The notes: generated by a model from the letters alone, not told the origin. Shown: positions 47,762-57,024, counted from the stretch's first letter. The stretch: DNA of 64,000 nucleotides from Pelagicoccus sp. (GCA_028284635.1 JANQRJ010000090.1:29106-93105), one strand, 5' to 3'. Numbers and translations: made by a program.

Positions 47762-48793
47762 ATGGTCTTGCTAATCGTATACGTGCTGATCGCCCTCTGC
47801 TTTTCCTTCATCTGCTCGCTGCTGGAGGCGACCCTGCTCACTGTCACGCCTGCCCAGGTCGAATCCGCCAAGGCCGCCCGGCGTCCCTGGGGAAAGCGAA
47901 TGCAGCTCCTCAAGGAAGACATCGACCGACCGCTTTCCGCCATTCTCACGCTCAATACTTTCGCCCACACCATGGGCGCCGCCGGAGCAGGAGCTCAATA
48001 CGCGAGGGTGTACGGCGACATAGGAGAGGCCATTTTCGCCGCCGCCCTGACCCTGGCGATTCTGATCTTCACCGAGATCATCCCAAAGACGCTGGGCGCT
48101 CGCTATGCCCTCTTCTTCGCCCCCTCAGTGTCCTCCTTCCTGCCGTGGCTCATTCGTTTTCTCGCTCCGCTGGTATGGCTCTGCCAGCGCATTACGCGGC
48201 TGATTGCTCGCAGCTCAGGCCATGGCCAAAACTACGACAGAGAGGAACTCGCAGCCATGGCGGCCGCCAGTCAAAAGCAAGGCGTGATCGACGAAAGAGA
48301 AGGAGCCGTATTCAAGAATATGTTACGCCTTCAGCTCATCAGAATCTCCGACCTCATGACGCCGCGCACCGTCGTCTTTATGCGACCCGAAGACGAAACG
48401 GGCTCCGAGTTCATCAAGTCGATCGCCACCTTCCCCTACTCTCGCATCCCCGTATACGGCGAAAGTCCCGAACAGATAACCGGTTTCGTGATGCGCTCGG
48501 AGGTACTCTACAAGCAACTGACCGAAGGCGAGGACTTCCAGTTGCGCGATCTGCGACGCCCTCTCGCCATAACCCCCGAAGTCGCCCGGCTCGACACCGT
48601 CTTCGAACGCATGGTAAGGGAGCGCATACACATCATGCTGGTGGTCGACGAGTTTGGATCCACCACCGGATTGGTTACCCTGGAGGACGTCGTCGAGACC
48701 GTTTTCGGCTTCGAAATCGTCGACGAGAGCGACCGCTACGAAGACATGCAAGCGCTCGCTCGAAAGCGCTGGGAGGAGAAGAACTCCCAGTAG
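47762..48793 (+). CDS. CNNM/CorC-type membrane protein with CBS pair
   Basis: The start is the ATG at 47762 (MVLLIVYVLIALCFSFICSL), the natural beginning of the DUF21 domain; the frame continues upstream without likeness. Of 343 residues, the first 180 form the four-span CNNM transmembrane domain, including LLEATLLTVTPAQVE and LIFTEIIPKTLGARYA. A CBS pair follows (LMTPRTVVFMRPEDETGSEF; FSRIPVY-like FPYSRIPVYGESPEQITGFV; LVVDEFGSTTGLVTLEDVVE). Members transport Mg2+ or sense divalent cations. There is no CorC_HlyC C-terminal domain. A clear terminator follows. Confidence 0.9.
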   Translation: MVLLIVYVLIALCFSFICSLLEATLLTVTPAQVESAKAARRPWGKRMQLLKEDIDRPLSAILTLNTFAHTMGAAGAGAQYARVYGDIGEAIFAAALTLAILIFTEIIPKTLGARYALFFAPSVSSFLPWLIRFLAPLVWLCQRITRLIARSSGHGQNYDREELAAMAAASQKQGVIDEREGAVFKNMLRLQLIRISDLMTPRTVVFMRPEDETGSEFIKSIATFPYSRIPVYGESPEQITGFVMRSEVLYKQLTEGEDFQLRDLRRPLAITPEVARLDTVFERMVRERIHIMLVVDEFGSTTGLVTLEDVVETVFGFEIVDESDRYEDMQALARKRWEEKNSQ

Positions 48794-48909
48794 ACAAGAA
48801 AACTCAAGCCCCCCCAGCGCCGACCGAATTGCGGGGCGAGGCGAGATCCGCAATCGGGGCGCATGAGCAAAGCGGGCCAAAGAGCCTGAGTAGGTTCAGC
48901 CACTCTTTG

Positions 48910-48938
48910 CCCCTATTTCGCTCATAGGGGGTTTTCTT
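48910..48938 (+). terminator. Rho-independent terminator
   Basis: CCCCTAT / ATAGGGG form a 7-bp stem around TTCGCTC, followed by GTTTTCTT. It ends the CNNM gene unit. Confidence 0.8.
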
Positions 48939-48974
48939 CTAAATACTCGCTCAGCAGACCCGTAGCCATGCGCC

Positions 48975-49256
48975 ATGGGTTCCCTCCACAGCTCGATCGC
49001 AAGAAAACGCTCTGCTCGAGGCGACCGCCTGGCGTCGACGTGCAGTCTCCGATCTGCTGTCCTCATATCGCTTACGCTCGCGCTTGGCGGATGCGCGACA
49101 GTGCCCGCCTACAAGCAGGGGCTCCTGTCGAAAAGCAACATGGCCATCGGATCCGAAGCGGATGACCCGCTGGCGATCAGCTCTCTATCTCAAATCGAAA
49201 CCGGCTCGGACGCTTCCGCCAGCGGCCCATCAGCCGGCTGTATCGCTTGCAAATGA
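48975..49256 (+). CDS. DUF4266-type small lipoprotein
   Basis: The 93-residue protein has a long basic N-region, then VLISLTLALGGCATVPAYKQ, a lipobox (LGGC) directly followed by the ATVPxY typical of DUF4266. The C-terminus ends in Cys-rich GPSAGCIACK, comparable with the Gly/Cys tail of that family. DUF4266 genes normally precede a DUF3570 outer-membrane protein and a thioredoxin-like protein, which is what follows. The stop overlaps the next ATG by 4 bp (ATGA). Function is unknown. Confidence 0.75.
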   Translation: MGSLHSSIARKRSARGDRLASTCSLRSAVLISLTLALGGCATVPAYKQGLLSKSNMAIGSEADDPLAISSLSQIETGSDASASGPSAGCIACK

Positions 49257-50362
49257 GGAGTCGTACGCTTTCAGGGCTGGTATGCCGCTTCAGCATCGCG
49301 GCGTTTCTGCTTTCCAAAGTCGCGAGCCTGGCAAGCCTGGCTTCCAGCGAACCGAACCTCGTCGCAGCCTTCGAAAAGCTGCAGAGCGACGACATCTCCT
49401 TCCAGAGCGCTTGGGCTACATGGGAAACCAAAGGAGCATCGTGGACTGGCAGCGCCACTCTCTCCGGCACCCGTTCCAGTATCCAGTACACTCCCTCCGA
49501 CTCCGACCTTATCGGCGTACCGCAGCTCCGAAGCGAAAATTCGAATTCGCTAAGCGCCTTCTTCCAGCAGGAGCTCAACCCGAAGTTCCAATCCGAGTAT
49601 TCAGTCAGCTACTACACGGGCTATACGAACTACAGATCCATCTGGTTGGACGAATTCTATCGCCAGCAGTTCGAACCTGTCACCGGCTACCGGAAGGCGG
49701 ACCCCCACGGATACGGCGCTTCCATCGGATCCCGCATCGAATACATCCCGGCAAACGCCATCCTGTCTATCAAACTCGGATATCAATTCGATGAGATCGC
49801 CCCGGCCTACGAGGCGGCTCCGTTCGAAGACTTGAAGCGGGGTCTTTCAAAAGTGGATACATACTTCGCGAACGTCGCCTCCGAAAACGTCGTCTCCGAG
49901 CGCCTGAAGATAAAGCAGCAGCTAAGCCTAACCGATTCCACCAGCCGCTCGCTTCGCGCGAGCTACTCGATCAGGGCCCATTTCGCGCCTGTGGCAAGCT
50001 GGGTGATCAAGGGGGAACTGGGACGCGTAGAGGAAGCATCCACCTTCGACTCCAATCATATCGGAGTCGCCATAGAGAGAGACTTGGGAGAGCGCTTCAC
50101 GGTGGGCATCGTGGGGCGACGCTACCAAGACAGCGGCGAGATTTCAGATCCAAGCATACTCTCCACCGCAGCCCCGAATCTGGACAGCAGACTGGTCGCC
50201 CTAACCGGCAGCTGGAGAGGCGAACGCTTTGCCGCCCATTTCCTGATCGGAGACTTCCAAAGCGACTACGGCCCCGTACCGGAAATCTCCTTTCAATTCG
50301 AAAACCTGTACAAAGACCGGAGCTGGGACCTTATCCGGTGCTCCGGAAGCATAACGTTCTAA
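49253..50362 (+). CDS. DUF3570-like outer-membrane protein
   Basis: The start is the ATG overlapping the DUF4266 stop (a TTG two codons earlier is possible). The 369-residue protein has a signal peptide (LVCRFSIAAFLLSKVASLAS). Alternating amphipathic strands follow (ASWTGSATLSGTRSSIQYTP; FQSEYSVSYYTGYTNYRSIW; YGASIGSRIEYIPANAILSI) and the protein ends in ITF, a beta-barrel terminal pattern. The context, between DUF4266 and a thioredoxin-like gene, supports DUF3570. Role unknown; such loci may handle a redox or cofactor-linked envelope process. Confidence 0.75.
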   Translation: MRSRTLSGLVCRFSIAAFLLSKVASLASLASSEPNLVAAFEKLQSDDISFQSAWATWETKGASWTGSATLSGTRSSIQYTPSDSDLIGVPQLRSENSNSLSAFFQQELNPKFQSEYSVSYYTGYTNYRSIWLDEFYRQQFEPVTGYRKADPHGYGASIGSRIEYIPANAILSIKLGYQFDEIAPAYEAAPFEDLKRGLSKVDTYFANVASENVVSERLKIKQQLSLTDSTSRSLRASYSIRAHFAPVASWVIKGELGRVEEASTFDSNHIGVAIERDLGERFTVGIVGRRYQDSGEISDPSILSTAAPNLDSRLVALTGSWRGERFAAHFLIGDFQSDYGPVPEISFQFENLYKDRSWDLIRCSGSITF

Positions 50363-50372
50363 GGCAAACAGC

Positions 50373-51293
50373 ATGAAAACAACCGTATCCATATCTTTGT
50401 TGCTCTTCGGAATAACCTCTTCCGTCTTTGGCGAACTTAAGACTGGGGACACCGTCGCGAATTTCACGATGCAGAAGCACGGCAGCGACGATACCATCTC
50501 GCTCTACGACTACGAGGGACACGTGATCGTCCTGGACTTCTTCGCTTATTGGTGCGGCCCCTGCCAAACGTCGTCGCCCAAAATAGAGACGGAAATCGCC
50601 GACTTCTACGAAGCCGCCCAAGGGAATCGCAACGGTATCCCCGTGACCGTCCTTGCCATCAGCATAGACAACGGCAACCCGAGCGCCGTAGACAGTTTCG
50701 TCAAAAACGCGGGACTCAAGCTCGTCGGTCTCGACACCAATCGAGCGGGCTGGCGCCAGTTCAGCCAGGGCTCCATACCTCATTTCGCGGTCGTCAACGG
50801 CGTCGCTAACTCCAACGTAGCCCAATGGGAAGTGATGCATACCGCCCCCGGTTTCAAGGGGTCCGCATTCTACAAGAACTTCGTCGATTCAGTAGAGATG
50901 CAGCAAGGCAGCTACGATCAATGGGCCCAAGCGAATATCGCGCTCGAGGAGGATCGAGGCGCCCTGCAGGACAGCGACAAGGACGGCCTGTCCAATCTTC
51001 TTGAATACGCCTGCGGGCTGGATCCCGAATCGCGTGACAGCGATCCAGGGATAAATGGGGAATTCGACGAAGAAGGAAATGCCCTGCTCCGTTTCGAAAA
51101 GTCCAAAGCTGCGCAGGGAATAGAGGATCTCATCCAGTTTTCCGAGGACCTCAAAACCTGGGAAACCCTTGCAGACGGAAGCGGCGAAAAAAACGAGACC
51201 GAATCCGGAGAGCGGATCGTCGTTGAAGTAAGGATACCCAAAGAAAACCAGACGGGACCTTTCTGGAGACGACTCGTTCGCCAAGCAAACTAG
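50373..51293 (+). CDS. Exported TlpA-like thioredoxin with EF-hand-like C-terminus
   Basis: The 306-residue protein has a signal peptide (MKTTVSISLLLFGITSSVFG). It has a TlpA/AhpC-type thioredoxin domain (about 25-180) with active site FFAYWCGPCQTSSPK (Cys61, Cys64) and the cis-Pro in SQGSIPHFAV. About 190-225 form a calcium-binding-like DSDKDGLSNLLEYACGLDPE. The last 80 residues match the 'F..S.DL..W..L' tail with a final FWRRL seen in secreted Verrucomicrobiota proteins. It starts 10 bp after the DUF3570 gene, so the three genes are one unit. Confidence 0.85.
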   Translation: MKTTVSISLLLFGITSSVFGELKTGDTVANFTMQKHGSDDTISLYDYEGHVIVLDFFAYWCGPCQTSSPKIETEIADFYEAAQGNRNGIPVTVLAISIDNGNPSAVDSFVKNAGLKLVGLDTNRAGWRQFSQGSIPHFAVVNGVANSNVAQWEVMHTAPGFKGSAFYKNFVDSVEMQQGSYDQWAQANIALEEDRGALQDSDKDGLSNLLEYACGLDPESRDSDPGINGEFDEEGNALLRFEKSKAAQGIEDLIQFSEDLKTWETLADGSGEKNETESGERIVVEVRIPKENQTGPFWRRLVRQAN

Positions 51294-51599
51294 GCTCAAG
51301 CGCTTCGAAAAACCGCGTACAAGGAACCGCCGAATAGACCCAACCCACGCGGTACGTCGTCATTCCGCTGAGCTTCATGGCCCTGAGCCTATCGAACAGG
51401 CAAACGCAAGATTCGTTCACGCCAAGGCAATCGAATACGCGGGATTCGACTCCACTAGGAAAACGGCATCGGTTCTCCCAGACTCGCCGTTTCCGCGCGA
51501 AAAAGTGTCGCCCTCTTCCGTTTTCGAGACTTGATCGTGTAAGCCGCAAGGGCAGTCGCCGAAGCTGCCCACCGCTGCCTCTAGTCGCCAAAGCCTGCA
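51294..51599. other. Intergenic region upstream of the PRPP synthetase-like gene
   Basis: No gene is supported. A CTGAGCCTATCGAACAGG stretch (about 51386-51403) resembles the inverse of the TTCGACAGGCTCACC repeat seen at 58738 and 63808. Confidence 0.5.
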
Positions 51600-52808
51600 G
51601 TGAAATACTTGGATCCGAAATACATCGTCGTCGGGAACTCTTCCGACGACCCCTTTGCAATCGATGTCGCCTACGGAATGGGGCAAATCGAGGACGTCGC
51701 CGACAAGATCAGCATGAAGCGATTCGCCAATACGGAATTCTGCCCGCGCTTCATCTCAGACGAGTCCGACTTCGAGAAGATCGGTCACAAAATGGACGGC
51801 AAATCCATAGTCATCGTCAGTACCAGCAACCTCGGGATGAGCCGCCAAAGCCTCGCCATGCGCACTTTCATGATCGCCCGAGCAGCCAAGGAAAACGGGG
51901 CTGCAGAGGTCGTCCTCGTCGAGCCGGACCTCTTCTACAGCGCCCAGGATCGAGGGCCTCGCCCCGAACTCGGCGACCCGAACCTCAACCGCGAAAAGAA
52001 GGACCTCAAGAAATTCGACGGACAGCCCTTCACCGCCAAACTCTACGCCGAGCTCCTCAAGCTGTCCGGCGTCGATGCGGTCCTCACCGTGCACAACCAT
52101 TCGAAATCGGTTCGCGACAGGTTCACCAGTATCTTTGGAGGACGCTTCTACGATCTCATTCCCTACGAGATCTACGTCGACTATTTCCTCAACTCCAACA
52201 TAGTCGACTACAGCGCCGAAGGCGAAGGTCTTGCCCTCTGCGCGCCCGACAAAGGGGCCCGAGAATTCGTGCTCGAAATGTTCAAGCGCCTCGGCCTTTC
52301 GAAAGCGAAATTCGTCCTCCTGGACAAGGAACGCGCCGGCGAACGCGAGGTGCAAATCAAGCTGCACGCCGAAAGCGAAACCAGGTTCGAAGACATCCGC
52401 GGGCACAACATCATCCTCTTCGACGATATGGTCCGCACAGGCTCGACAGTCGTGAAATCCTGCCAGTTTCTCAAGCAGATCGATCCCGGAAAAACCGTTT
52501 TCGCAGTCAGCCACTTCTACGCTAGCGAAGAGGGTCGGGTAAAGATGGCCAACACCGCCATCGACGAGATCCTCACCCTCAATACCATTCCCACCATATT
52601 GAATCGCGACGTACAAGGCCGTCTGCGCAAGAAGCTTGTCGTGCTCAAGATCGAGAAATGGCTGGCCCTCAACCTTTGCCGCATCCTCCAGATCGACGAA
52701 CCCGAAGGCGACAACCACAGTCTCTATCAAATCGACATGTCTTCCAAAAACGCTCGCTGGAAACGCAAGATCTGGCTCAGCGAGCAGCTTCGCGCCCTGC
52801 ACAAATAG
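51600..52808 (+). CDS. Divergent ribose-phosphate pyrophosphokinase-like protein
   Basis: The 402-residue protein (GTG start) has the phosphoribosyltransferase fold. Likely matches to PRPP synthetase are GKSIVIVSTSNLGMSRQSLA in the N-terminal half, VEPDLFYSAQDRGP (Prs 'PYxxYARQDR'), VDAVLTVHNHSKSVRDRF (Prs 'D.H....'), and the PRPP loop IILFDDMVRTGSTVVKSCQF. It is about 80 residues longer than standard Prs, with an insertion after AQDRGPR and a C-terminal extension of roughly 60 residues. It may be a PRPP synthetase variant or a related ligand-binding protein; the housekeeping prs is not in this window. Confidence 0.8.
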   Translation: MKYLDPKYIVVGNSSDDPFAIDVAYGMGQIEDVADKISMKRFANTEFCPRFISDESDFEKIGHKMDGKSIVIVSTSNLGMSRQSLAMRTFMIARAAKENGAAEVVLVEPDLFYSAQDRGPRPELGDPNLNREKKDLKKFDGQPFTAKLYAELLKLSGVDAVLTVHNHSKSVRDRFTSIFGGRFYDLIPYEIYVDYFLNSNIVDYSAEGEGLALCAPDKGAREFVLEMFKRLGLSKAKFVLLDKERAGEREVQIKLHAESETRFEDIRGHNIILFDDMVRTGSTVVKSCQFLKQIDPGKTVFAVSHFYASEEGRVKMANTAIDEILTLNTIPTILNRDVQGRLRKKLVVLKIEKWLALNLCRILQIDEPEGDNHSLYQIDMSSKNARWKRKIWLSEQLRALHK

Positions 52809-52828
52809 AAAAGGACAATGCGCAGATA

Positions 52829-52867
52829 TTCGGCATCCTAATCCTGTAAGGACGGGCTGCCGCTTCG
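52829..52867 (+). repeat. 39-bp direct repeat, left copy
   Basis: It begins TTCGGCATCCTAATCCTGTA and ends GCTGCCGCTTCG. It matches 55933-55971 at 36 of 39 positions and lies 20 bp after the PRPP synthetase-like gene. The remaining sequence up to 53253 holds no recognisable gene. Confidence 0.75.
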
Positions 52868-53253
52868 CAACTGCCGCGACAAACAGGTTGAGCGCTACAA
52901 ACCAGCCGCTTCGCCTTCCTTTCAAGCTACTTGGAAAAAGGAAGTCCAATATACAACCGGAGCTCAAGTCCATCGATTGAAAAGTCGCGACCGCAACCTG
53001 TGCCAAACAAAAGTCTCTTTGATTTTCGAAACCTTCCGAAATACCTTTGCCGCCCTAAGCCAACGAACTTTCCCATTGGCAATCTACGCGCAATCCGCCA
53101 CAGTTCCAATCAGTATCGCCAACCTCTAGCTCAACAAAACCCTACTAAGACCAACTCGCTCCACAGCGATCGCGTTTGGAACTCCAGGCGCGGAATTCCT
53201 CCTTTCTTACCTGTGTTTCGTCGTTCGCTCCCAGCGCCAACAAACCTATGCCA

Positions 53254-54114
53254 ATGAATGCAATGAAAGACGGTCGGGCAAAACGTATCCTCGGAATTCT
53301 TGCCACACTAGGTTTTGCCAGCTTGTTCCTGTATCTAGCCTCGAGAAGCAAAGGGGTTTTTCAGGGAGCATCGCTCGCCATTTTCGGAGCTATCATGTCC
53401 CTTCTCATTGCCACTGTCGTCAACGCGACGAAAGGCCTAAACGCAAACAGATTACTAGCGATAGCCGCCATATTAATTCCCAGCGCCCTCGCAGTATCCT
53501 ATGCAATTCTATACTATAGAAAGACTCCTGAAGATTCAACCCCACTTCAAATTCCAACTCCCATCATAGCCGACTTTGGAGGACCTAAAGGAATGCCAGC
53601 TCTCACTGACTTAGGGATGCCGTTTTCCTTGATGTCGGATAGCAGCCAAAACATGGCCTCCAAAGTTTGGTACGAGAGACGCCAAGGAGAAAGCCGATCG
53701 GATGGCTTTCTCCGGATTTACTACCAGATCCTGCCTCAAGACGACAAAGAAGGATATGTTGGCATATTCGCAAACTTCACTCTCCCGCCAGCGAAGCCGA
53801 TGGACCTATCTAAGTACAACGGCATAAGCTTCAGAATGAGGATCAGCCAGGAAAACGGAAGCGAGCCCAACATTCGAATCGTCCTCTACTCGGATAATAT
53901 ACAAGCGATGGATCATGTTTACCCCTCGGCTCACGTAAACGCCACGAAAAAGTGGATGACTTACAACAAGCCTTTCAGCGAATTCGCGCACACTTTAGAC
54001 CGAAGCCGCTATCTAGAATTCCGCAAGGACAGAGCCTTTCGCTTCGCCTTCATGATCGTCAGCGATAGCGAAATCCACGGACACGTCGATATCGACGACA
54101 TAAGGCTATTCTAG
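53254..54114 (+). CDS. Membrane protein with C-terminal CIA30/carbohydrate-binding-like domain
   Basis: The most likely start is ATG 53254 (MNAMKDGRAKRILG); the frame is open from 53176. Three hydrophobic spans (ILATLGFASLFLYLAS; ASLAIFGAIMSLLIATVVNA; LLAIAAILIPSALAVSYAIL) precede a roughly 180-residue domain. Its pattern (IIADFGG; FLRIYYQILPQDDKEGYVGI; LSKYNGISFRMRIS; DIDDIRLF at the end) is that of the galactose-binding-like CIA30/CBM11 fold. It lies 14 bp upstream of a glycosyltransferase gene, so it probably helps in polysaccharide synthesis or export. Domain identity is tentative. Confidence 0.65.
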   Translation: MNAMKDGRAKRILGILATLGFASLFLYLASRSKGVFQGASLAIFGAIMSLLIATVVNATKGLNANRLLAIAAILIPSALAVSYAILYYRKTPEDSTPLQIPTPIIADFGGPKGMPALTDLGMPFSLMSDSSQNMASKVWYERRQGESRSDGFLRIYYQILPQDDKEGYVGIFANFTLPPAKPMDLSKYNGISFRMRISQENGSEPNIRIVLYSDNIQAMDHVYPSAHVNATKKWMTYNKPFSEFAHTLDRSRYLEFRKDRAFRFAFMIVSDSEIHGHVDIDDIRLF

Positions 54115-54128
54115 GGAAGTCTCTCGAA

Positions 54129-55877
54129 ATGCCGGAATCAACGCTCGAGAAATCTCCCGCATCCGAACTGCAACCAAGCGTTTCCAAACTAGCAGAGGCA
54201 GAAAAGCAATCCGTCGAAGCCGTAACCGGCAGAGCCAAATATGCAGGGCTCGTACATGCTTTTTCCTTGGGCCTAGCCGCCTGCATGTTCGGCTACCTGG
54301 TCTACGAACTTCAGCCGCTCTTTGCTACACTGTCGAACAAAGGAAACTGGGGAGCGTTCGCCTTCCTATGCATAGCCTGCATTGTCATTCCTTCCTATTG
54401 GCCAGGAGTCACTTATAGAATGATGTTGCTTTCCATCTTTCCGTTTTCATCGAGACTCGGAAAAAGAACGTTCCGAAACCTGGCTACTCAAGACCTGCCA
54501 GCAGTCTCCATTATAGTAGCCACTAGAAACGAGCCTGCATTCATAGTCATTCCCCTACTGAGATCACTCGTGAATCTCAACTACCCCGATTTCGAAGTCG
54601 TGGTGACCGACAATAGCGACCAAATCTGCAAGCAAGGCAAAACGAACCAGGATCTTGTCGAAATCGCCAAGTTTTCCGAAGAGAATGGGATACGATTCGA
54701 GAGGCGATCTCATGGAAGAAAACCGGATCCGCGAGACGACTTGCCGCTAGCATTGGCGATAGGAGGAATCTCGGGAGACGTTCGGGGGAACAAAGCCGCC
54801 AACCTAAACGCCGCGTTACAGACTGCTGACGACAAGTTCCAGTGGTTCTGCATCTTGGATGCGGATTCTACCCTGTCAGACGAAACCCTGCGGCAAATGC
54901 TCGCTGTCGGCTGCCGAGGAAACAAACATGGGAAGCCAGTAGGTTTTGTGCAAAGCTCTCTCGCCTCTAGCAATCCCAAGGAATCGTTGCTTAGCAATGC
55001 CCAGAGCGTAATCGACGACATTTACTATAAATACTATTTTCCCGTAAAAGCAGCCGTCGGGGTTGTTTCAAACATGGGACATGGGATACTCGTATCTCGT
55101 GCTGCCTGGAGGGAAACAGGAGGAGTGCCGCTCGAGTTGAGCGAAGACTTGGCTTGGGCCAACGAGCTTCTGCTGCACGGGAGCTTTCAAAACTACTACG
55201 CCCTCTGCTCGACCACTGAAACCAAACCGGCCAGCTGGAGAGCATTGAAAATACAGCGTTTTCGTTGGGCCAAGGGAACCACAATCCAGCTTCGAAAGCA
55301 GCTTCCTAGGCTCTGGAAATCCCCCCATCTCCGTTGGTATGAAAAGATGGATCTCACCTACGACATGACAAGCTACCTATTCAACGCCGCAGGGTGCTTG
55401 CTTCCAATTCTTTTCATATGCAGCGGCGTACTAGGATCGGAGAATCGATATTTTTTTCAAACCCTGGTACCAGCATTCTATGTCGCGATGGCCATGGATA
55501 ATCTACTTGTCCCGATCGAAGCGTTTAGACTGACTTGCAAGGGCAATATCCAAAAAGCATTTGAAATGATAAAGGCAATACCCTTCATCTCCATTTATCT
55601 TGGAGCAATCGCCTCGCACGTATTTTGGGCTGTCGGATCGGGAATCTGCAGCAAAGCGGCGAGCTTTTCAGTTACACCCAAAGGAACCTACAACAATCGC
55701 CACGGACTCCTTCACATCCTTAGCCGCAATAAATTCTGCTACCTGCTTTGCTGCGTAAACGGATGGATAACCTTTAAAGCCTGGCAAGCCAACGCGGCTA
55801 TCGCCCCTCTGCTCGCTCTATCCCCTATCGCCTACTTTCTAGCTCCGTTGATCGGCAGGAAAAGAAAAAGGCCTTAG
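54129..55877 (+). CDS. Family 2 glycosyltransferase, cellulose synthase-like
   Basis: This 582-residue membrane glycosyltransferase has two N-terminal spans (HAFSLGLAACMFGYLVYELQ; FAFLCIACIVIPSYW), then a GT2 domain: VSIIVATRNEP, Asp161 (VVVTDNSD), the metal-binding Asp-Ala-Asp at 244-246 (CILDADSTL), the catalytic Glu-Asp at 339-340 and QRFRW at 376-380. At least four spans follow. The layout is that of processive beta-glycan synthases. No PilZ domain is visible. With the preceding CIA30-like membrane protein it may make an exopolysaccharide; the sugar donor is unknown. Confidence 0.88.
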   Translation: MPESTLEKSPASELQPSVSKLAEAEKQSVEAVTGRAKYAGLVHAFSLGLAACMFGYLVYELQPLFATLSNKGNWGAFAFLCIACIVIPSYWPGVTYRMMLLSIFPFSSRLGKRTFRNLATQDLPAVSIIVATRNEPAFIVIPLLRSLVNLNYPDFEVVVTDNSDQICKQGKTNQDLVEIAKFSEENGIRFERRSHGRKPDPRDDLPLALAIGGISGDVRGNKAANLNAALQTADDKFQWFCILDADSTLSDETLRQMLAVGCRGNKHGKPVGFVQSSLASSNPKESLLSNAQSVIDDIYYKYYFPVKAAVGVVSNMGHGILVSRAAWRETGGVPLELSEDLAWANELLLHGSFQNYYALCSTTETKPASWRALKIQRFRWAKGTTIQLRKQLPRLWKSPHLRWYEKMDLTYDMTSYLFNAAGCLLPILFICSGVLGSENRYFFQTLVPAFYVAMAMDNLLVPIEAFRLTCKGNIQKAFEMIKAIPFISIYLGAIASHVFWAVGSGICSKAASFSVTPKGTYNNRHGLLHILSRNKFCYLLCCVNGWITFKAWQANAAIAPLLALSPIAYFLAPLIGRKRKRP

Positions 55878-55932
55878 ACGACGATTCAAGAGCGAAAAGC
55901 CAAATAGAGAAAAAGCGAGATAGATCCCAATT

Positions 55933-55971
55933 TTCGGCATCCTGATCCTGCAAGGACGCGCTGCCGCTTCG
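55933..55971 (+). repeat. 39-bp direct repeat, right copy
   Basis: It begins TTCGGCATCCTGATCCTGCA and is nearly identical to 52829-52867. The rest of 55878-56328 holds no recognisable gene; TGCGTGTAAGGAACCGC (near 56098) resembles GCGTACAAGGAACCGC at about 51314. Confidence 0.75.
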
Positions 55972-56328
55972 TTCCTTCCTCCCAACGGAATGCGAATCAA
56001 TATTCGCCTTATCAGTCTTCCCATAAGTTAACATAGCAATCGAATGATTGCCGAAAGAGCTATCAATCATTCAATAAGCTATGCATTGCAAAAAACTGCG
56101 TGTAAGGAACCGCATCCGTCGAAGACCTGGCACTAGTGTACTGTCATCGAAGTTCGGCCCACAAAGGCGCCAAGCGAGGCGTAGATACTAGGAGATGCAC
56201 GTATTCTCACCTCGATCGGGCACTATTTGATTGCAGCGATTACTTACAAAAACTTTTTTACGGGAATCTTTTCACCAAAGGCGGAACTCTCGCCTCAATC
56301 CAACAACCCTCCCAACCGCAAGCAACGC

Positions 56329-57024
56329 ATGAAAAAGATTCGGACCCTCCTCGCTGGCCTGGCTGGCGCCATCGGCTGCGCTCAAGCCAGCGCTGTCTTC
56401 ATTGACTTCGACGATCCCGGCCTGAGCCACCTCGACGATATCTCCTCCTTTTACACTGGCCTCGGGGTAGAGTTCTTCGCGATCGCCAATCCCTTCCCCA
56501 TCGGCCCAGGACCCTTCCCCGCTCCGGCCACCCTACCCGCAACCCTGGGCGCCGTCAGAATCTGGAACCCAGGCCCAACCGCTCCCGGCGAAAGCCCGCC
56601 CAACTTCGCAGTTGGCGACGCCGGAACCACCCAGCCAGGCGACGAAGGCATACTCATGTCCTTCGCAAGCGCGATCAGCAGCCTGTCGGTCATTGGCTTG
56701 GACTTCGGAAACAATCCGAGCGGCAACGACGGCGAGGAAATGACCCTCACCTCCTACGACGCCGCAGGAAATCGCATCGGCCAGTCGCACTTTACCACGG
56801 AATTCGTCAGCGGCGCCATCGCAGGAAGCGTCAACGTGCCCGGCACCCGCTACGTCGCGTTCAACTACACGAATACGACTCCCGGCTTCTACGGCATCGA
56901 CGACCTGGAATTCACTTTCGCCCCGACCACTCCTCGACGGGTGCCCGACGCCGGAGCCACCGCCCTGCTGCTCGGCTTGGGAATCGCCAGCCTGGCTGGC
57001 CTACGCAGAAAGCTCGCAAGCTAA
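56329..57024 (+). CDS. Exported VPDSG-CTERM sorting-domain protein
   Basis: The protein has 231 residues from ATG 56329 (MKKIRTLLAGLAGAIGCAQA), a signal peptide. The body is strand-rich with a 'FIDFDDPGLSHLDDISSFYT' opening and a central GLDFGNNPSGNDGEEMTLTS, the pattern of many PEP-CTERM-like surface proteins. The C-terminus, VPDAGATALLLGLGIASLAG plus LRRK, is the VPDSG-CTERM signal: motif, one span, basic tail. It is normally handled by an exosortase, which is not in this window. The function of the mature part is unknown. A terminator follows. Confidence 0.88.
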   Translation: MKKIRTLLAGLAGAIGCAQASAVFIDFDDPGLSHLDDISSFYTGLGVEFFAIANPFPIGPGPFPAPATLPATLGAVRIWNPGPTAPGESPPNFAVGDAGTTQPGDEGILMSFASAISSLSVIGLDFGNNPSGNDGEEMTLTSYDAAGNRIGQSHFTTEFVSGAIAGSVNVPGTRYVAFNYTNTTPGFYGIDDLEFTFAPTTPRRVPDAGATALLLGLGIASLAGLRRKLAS

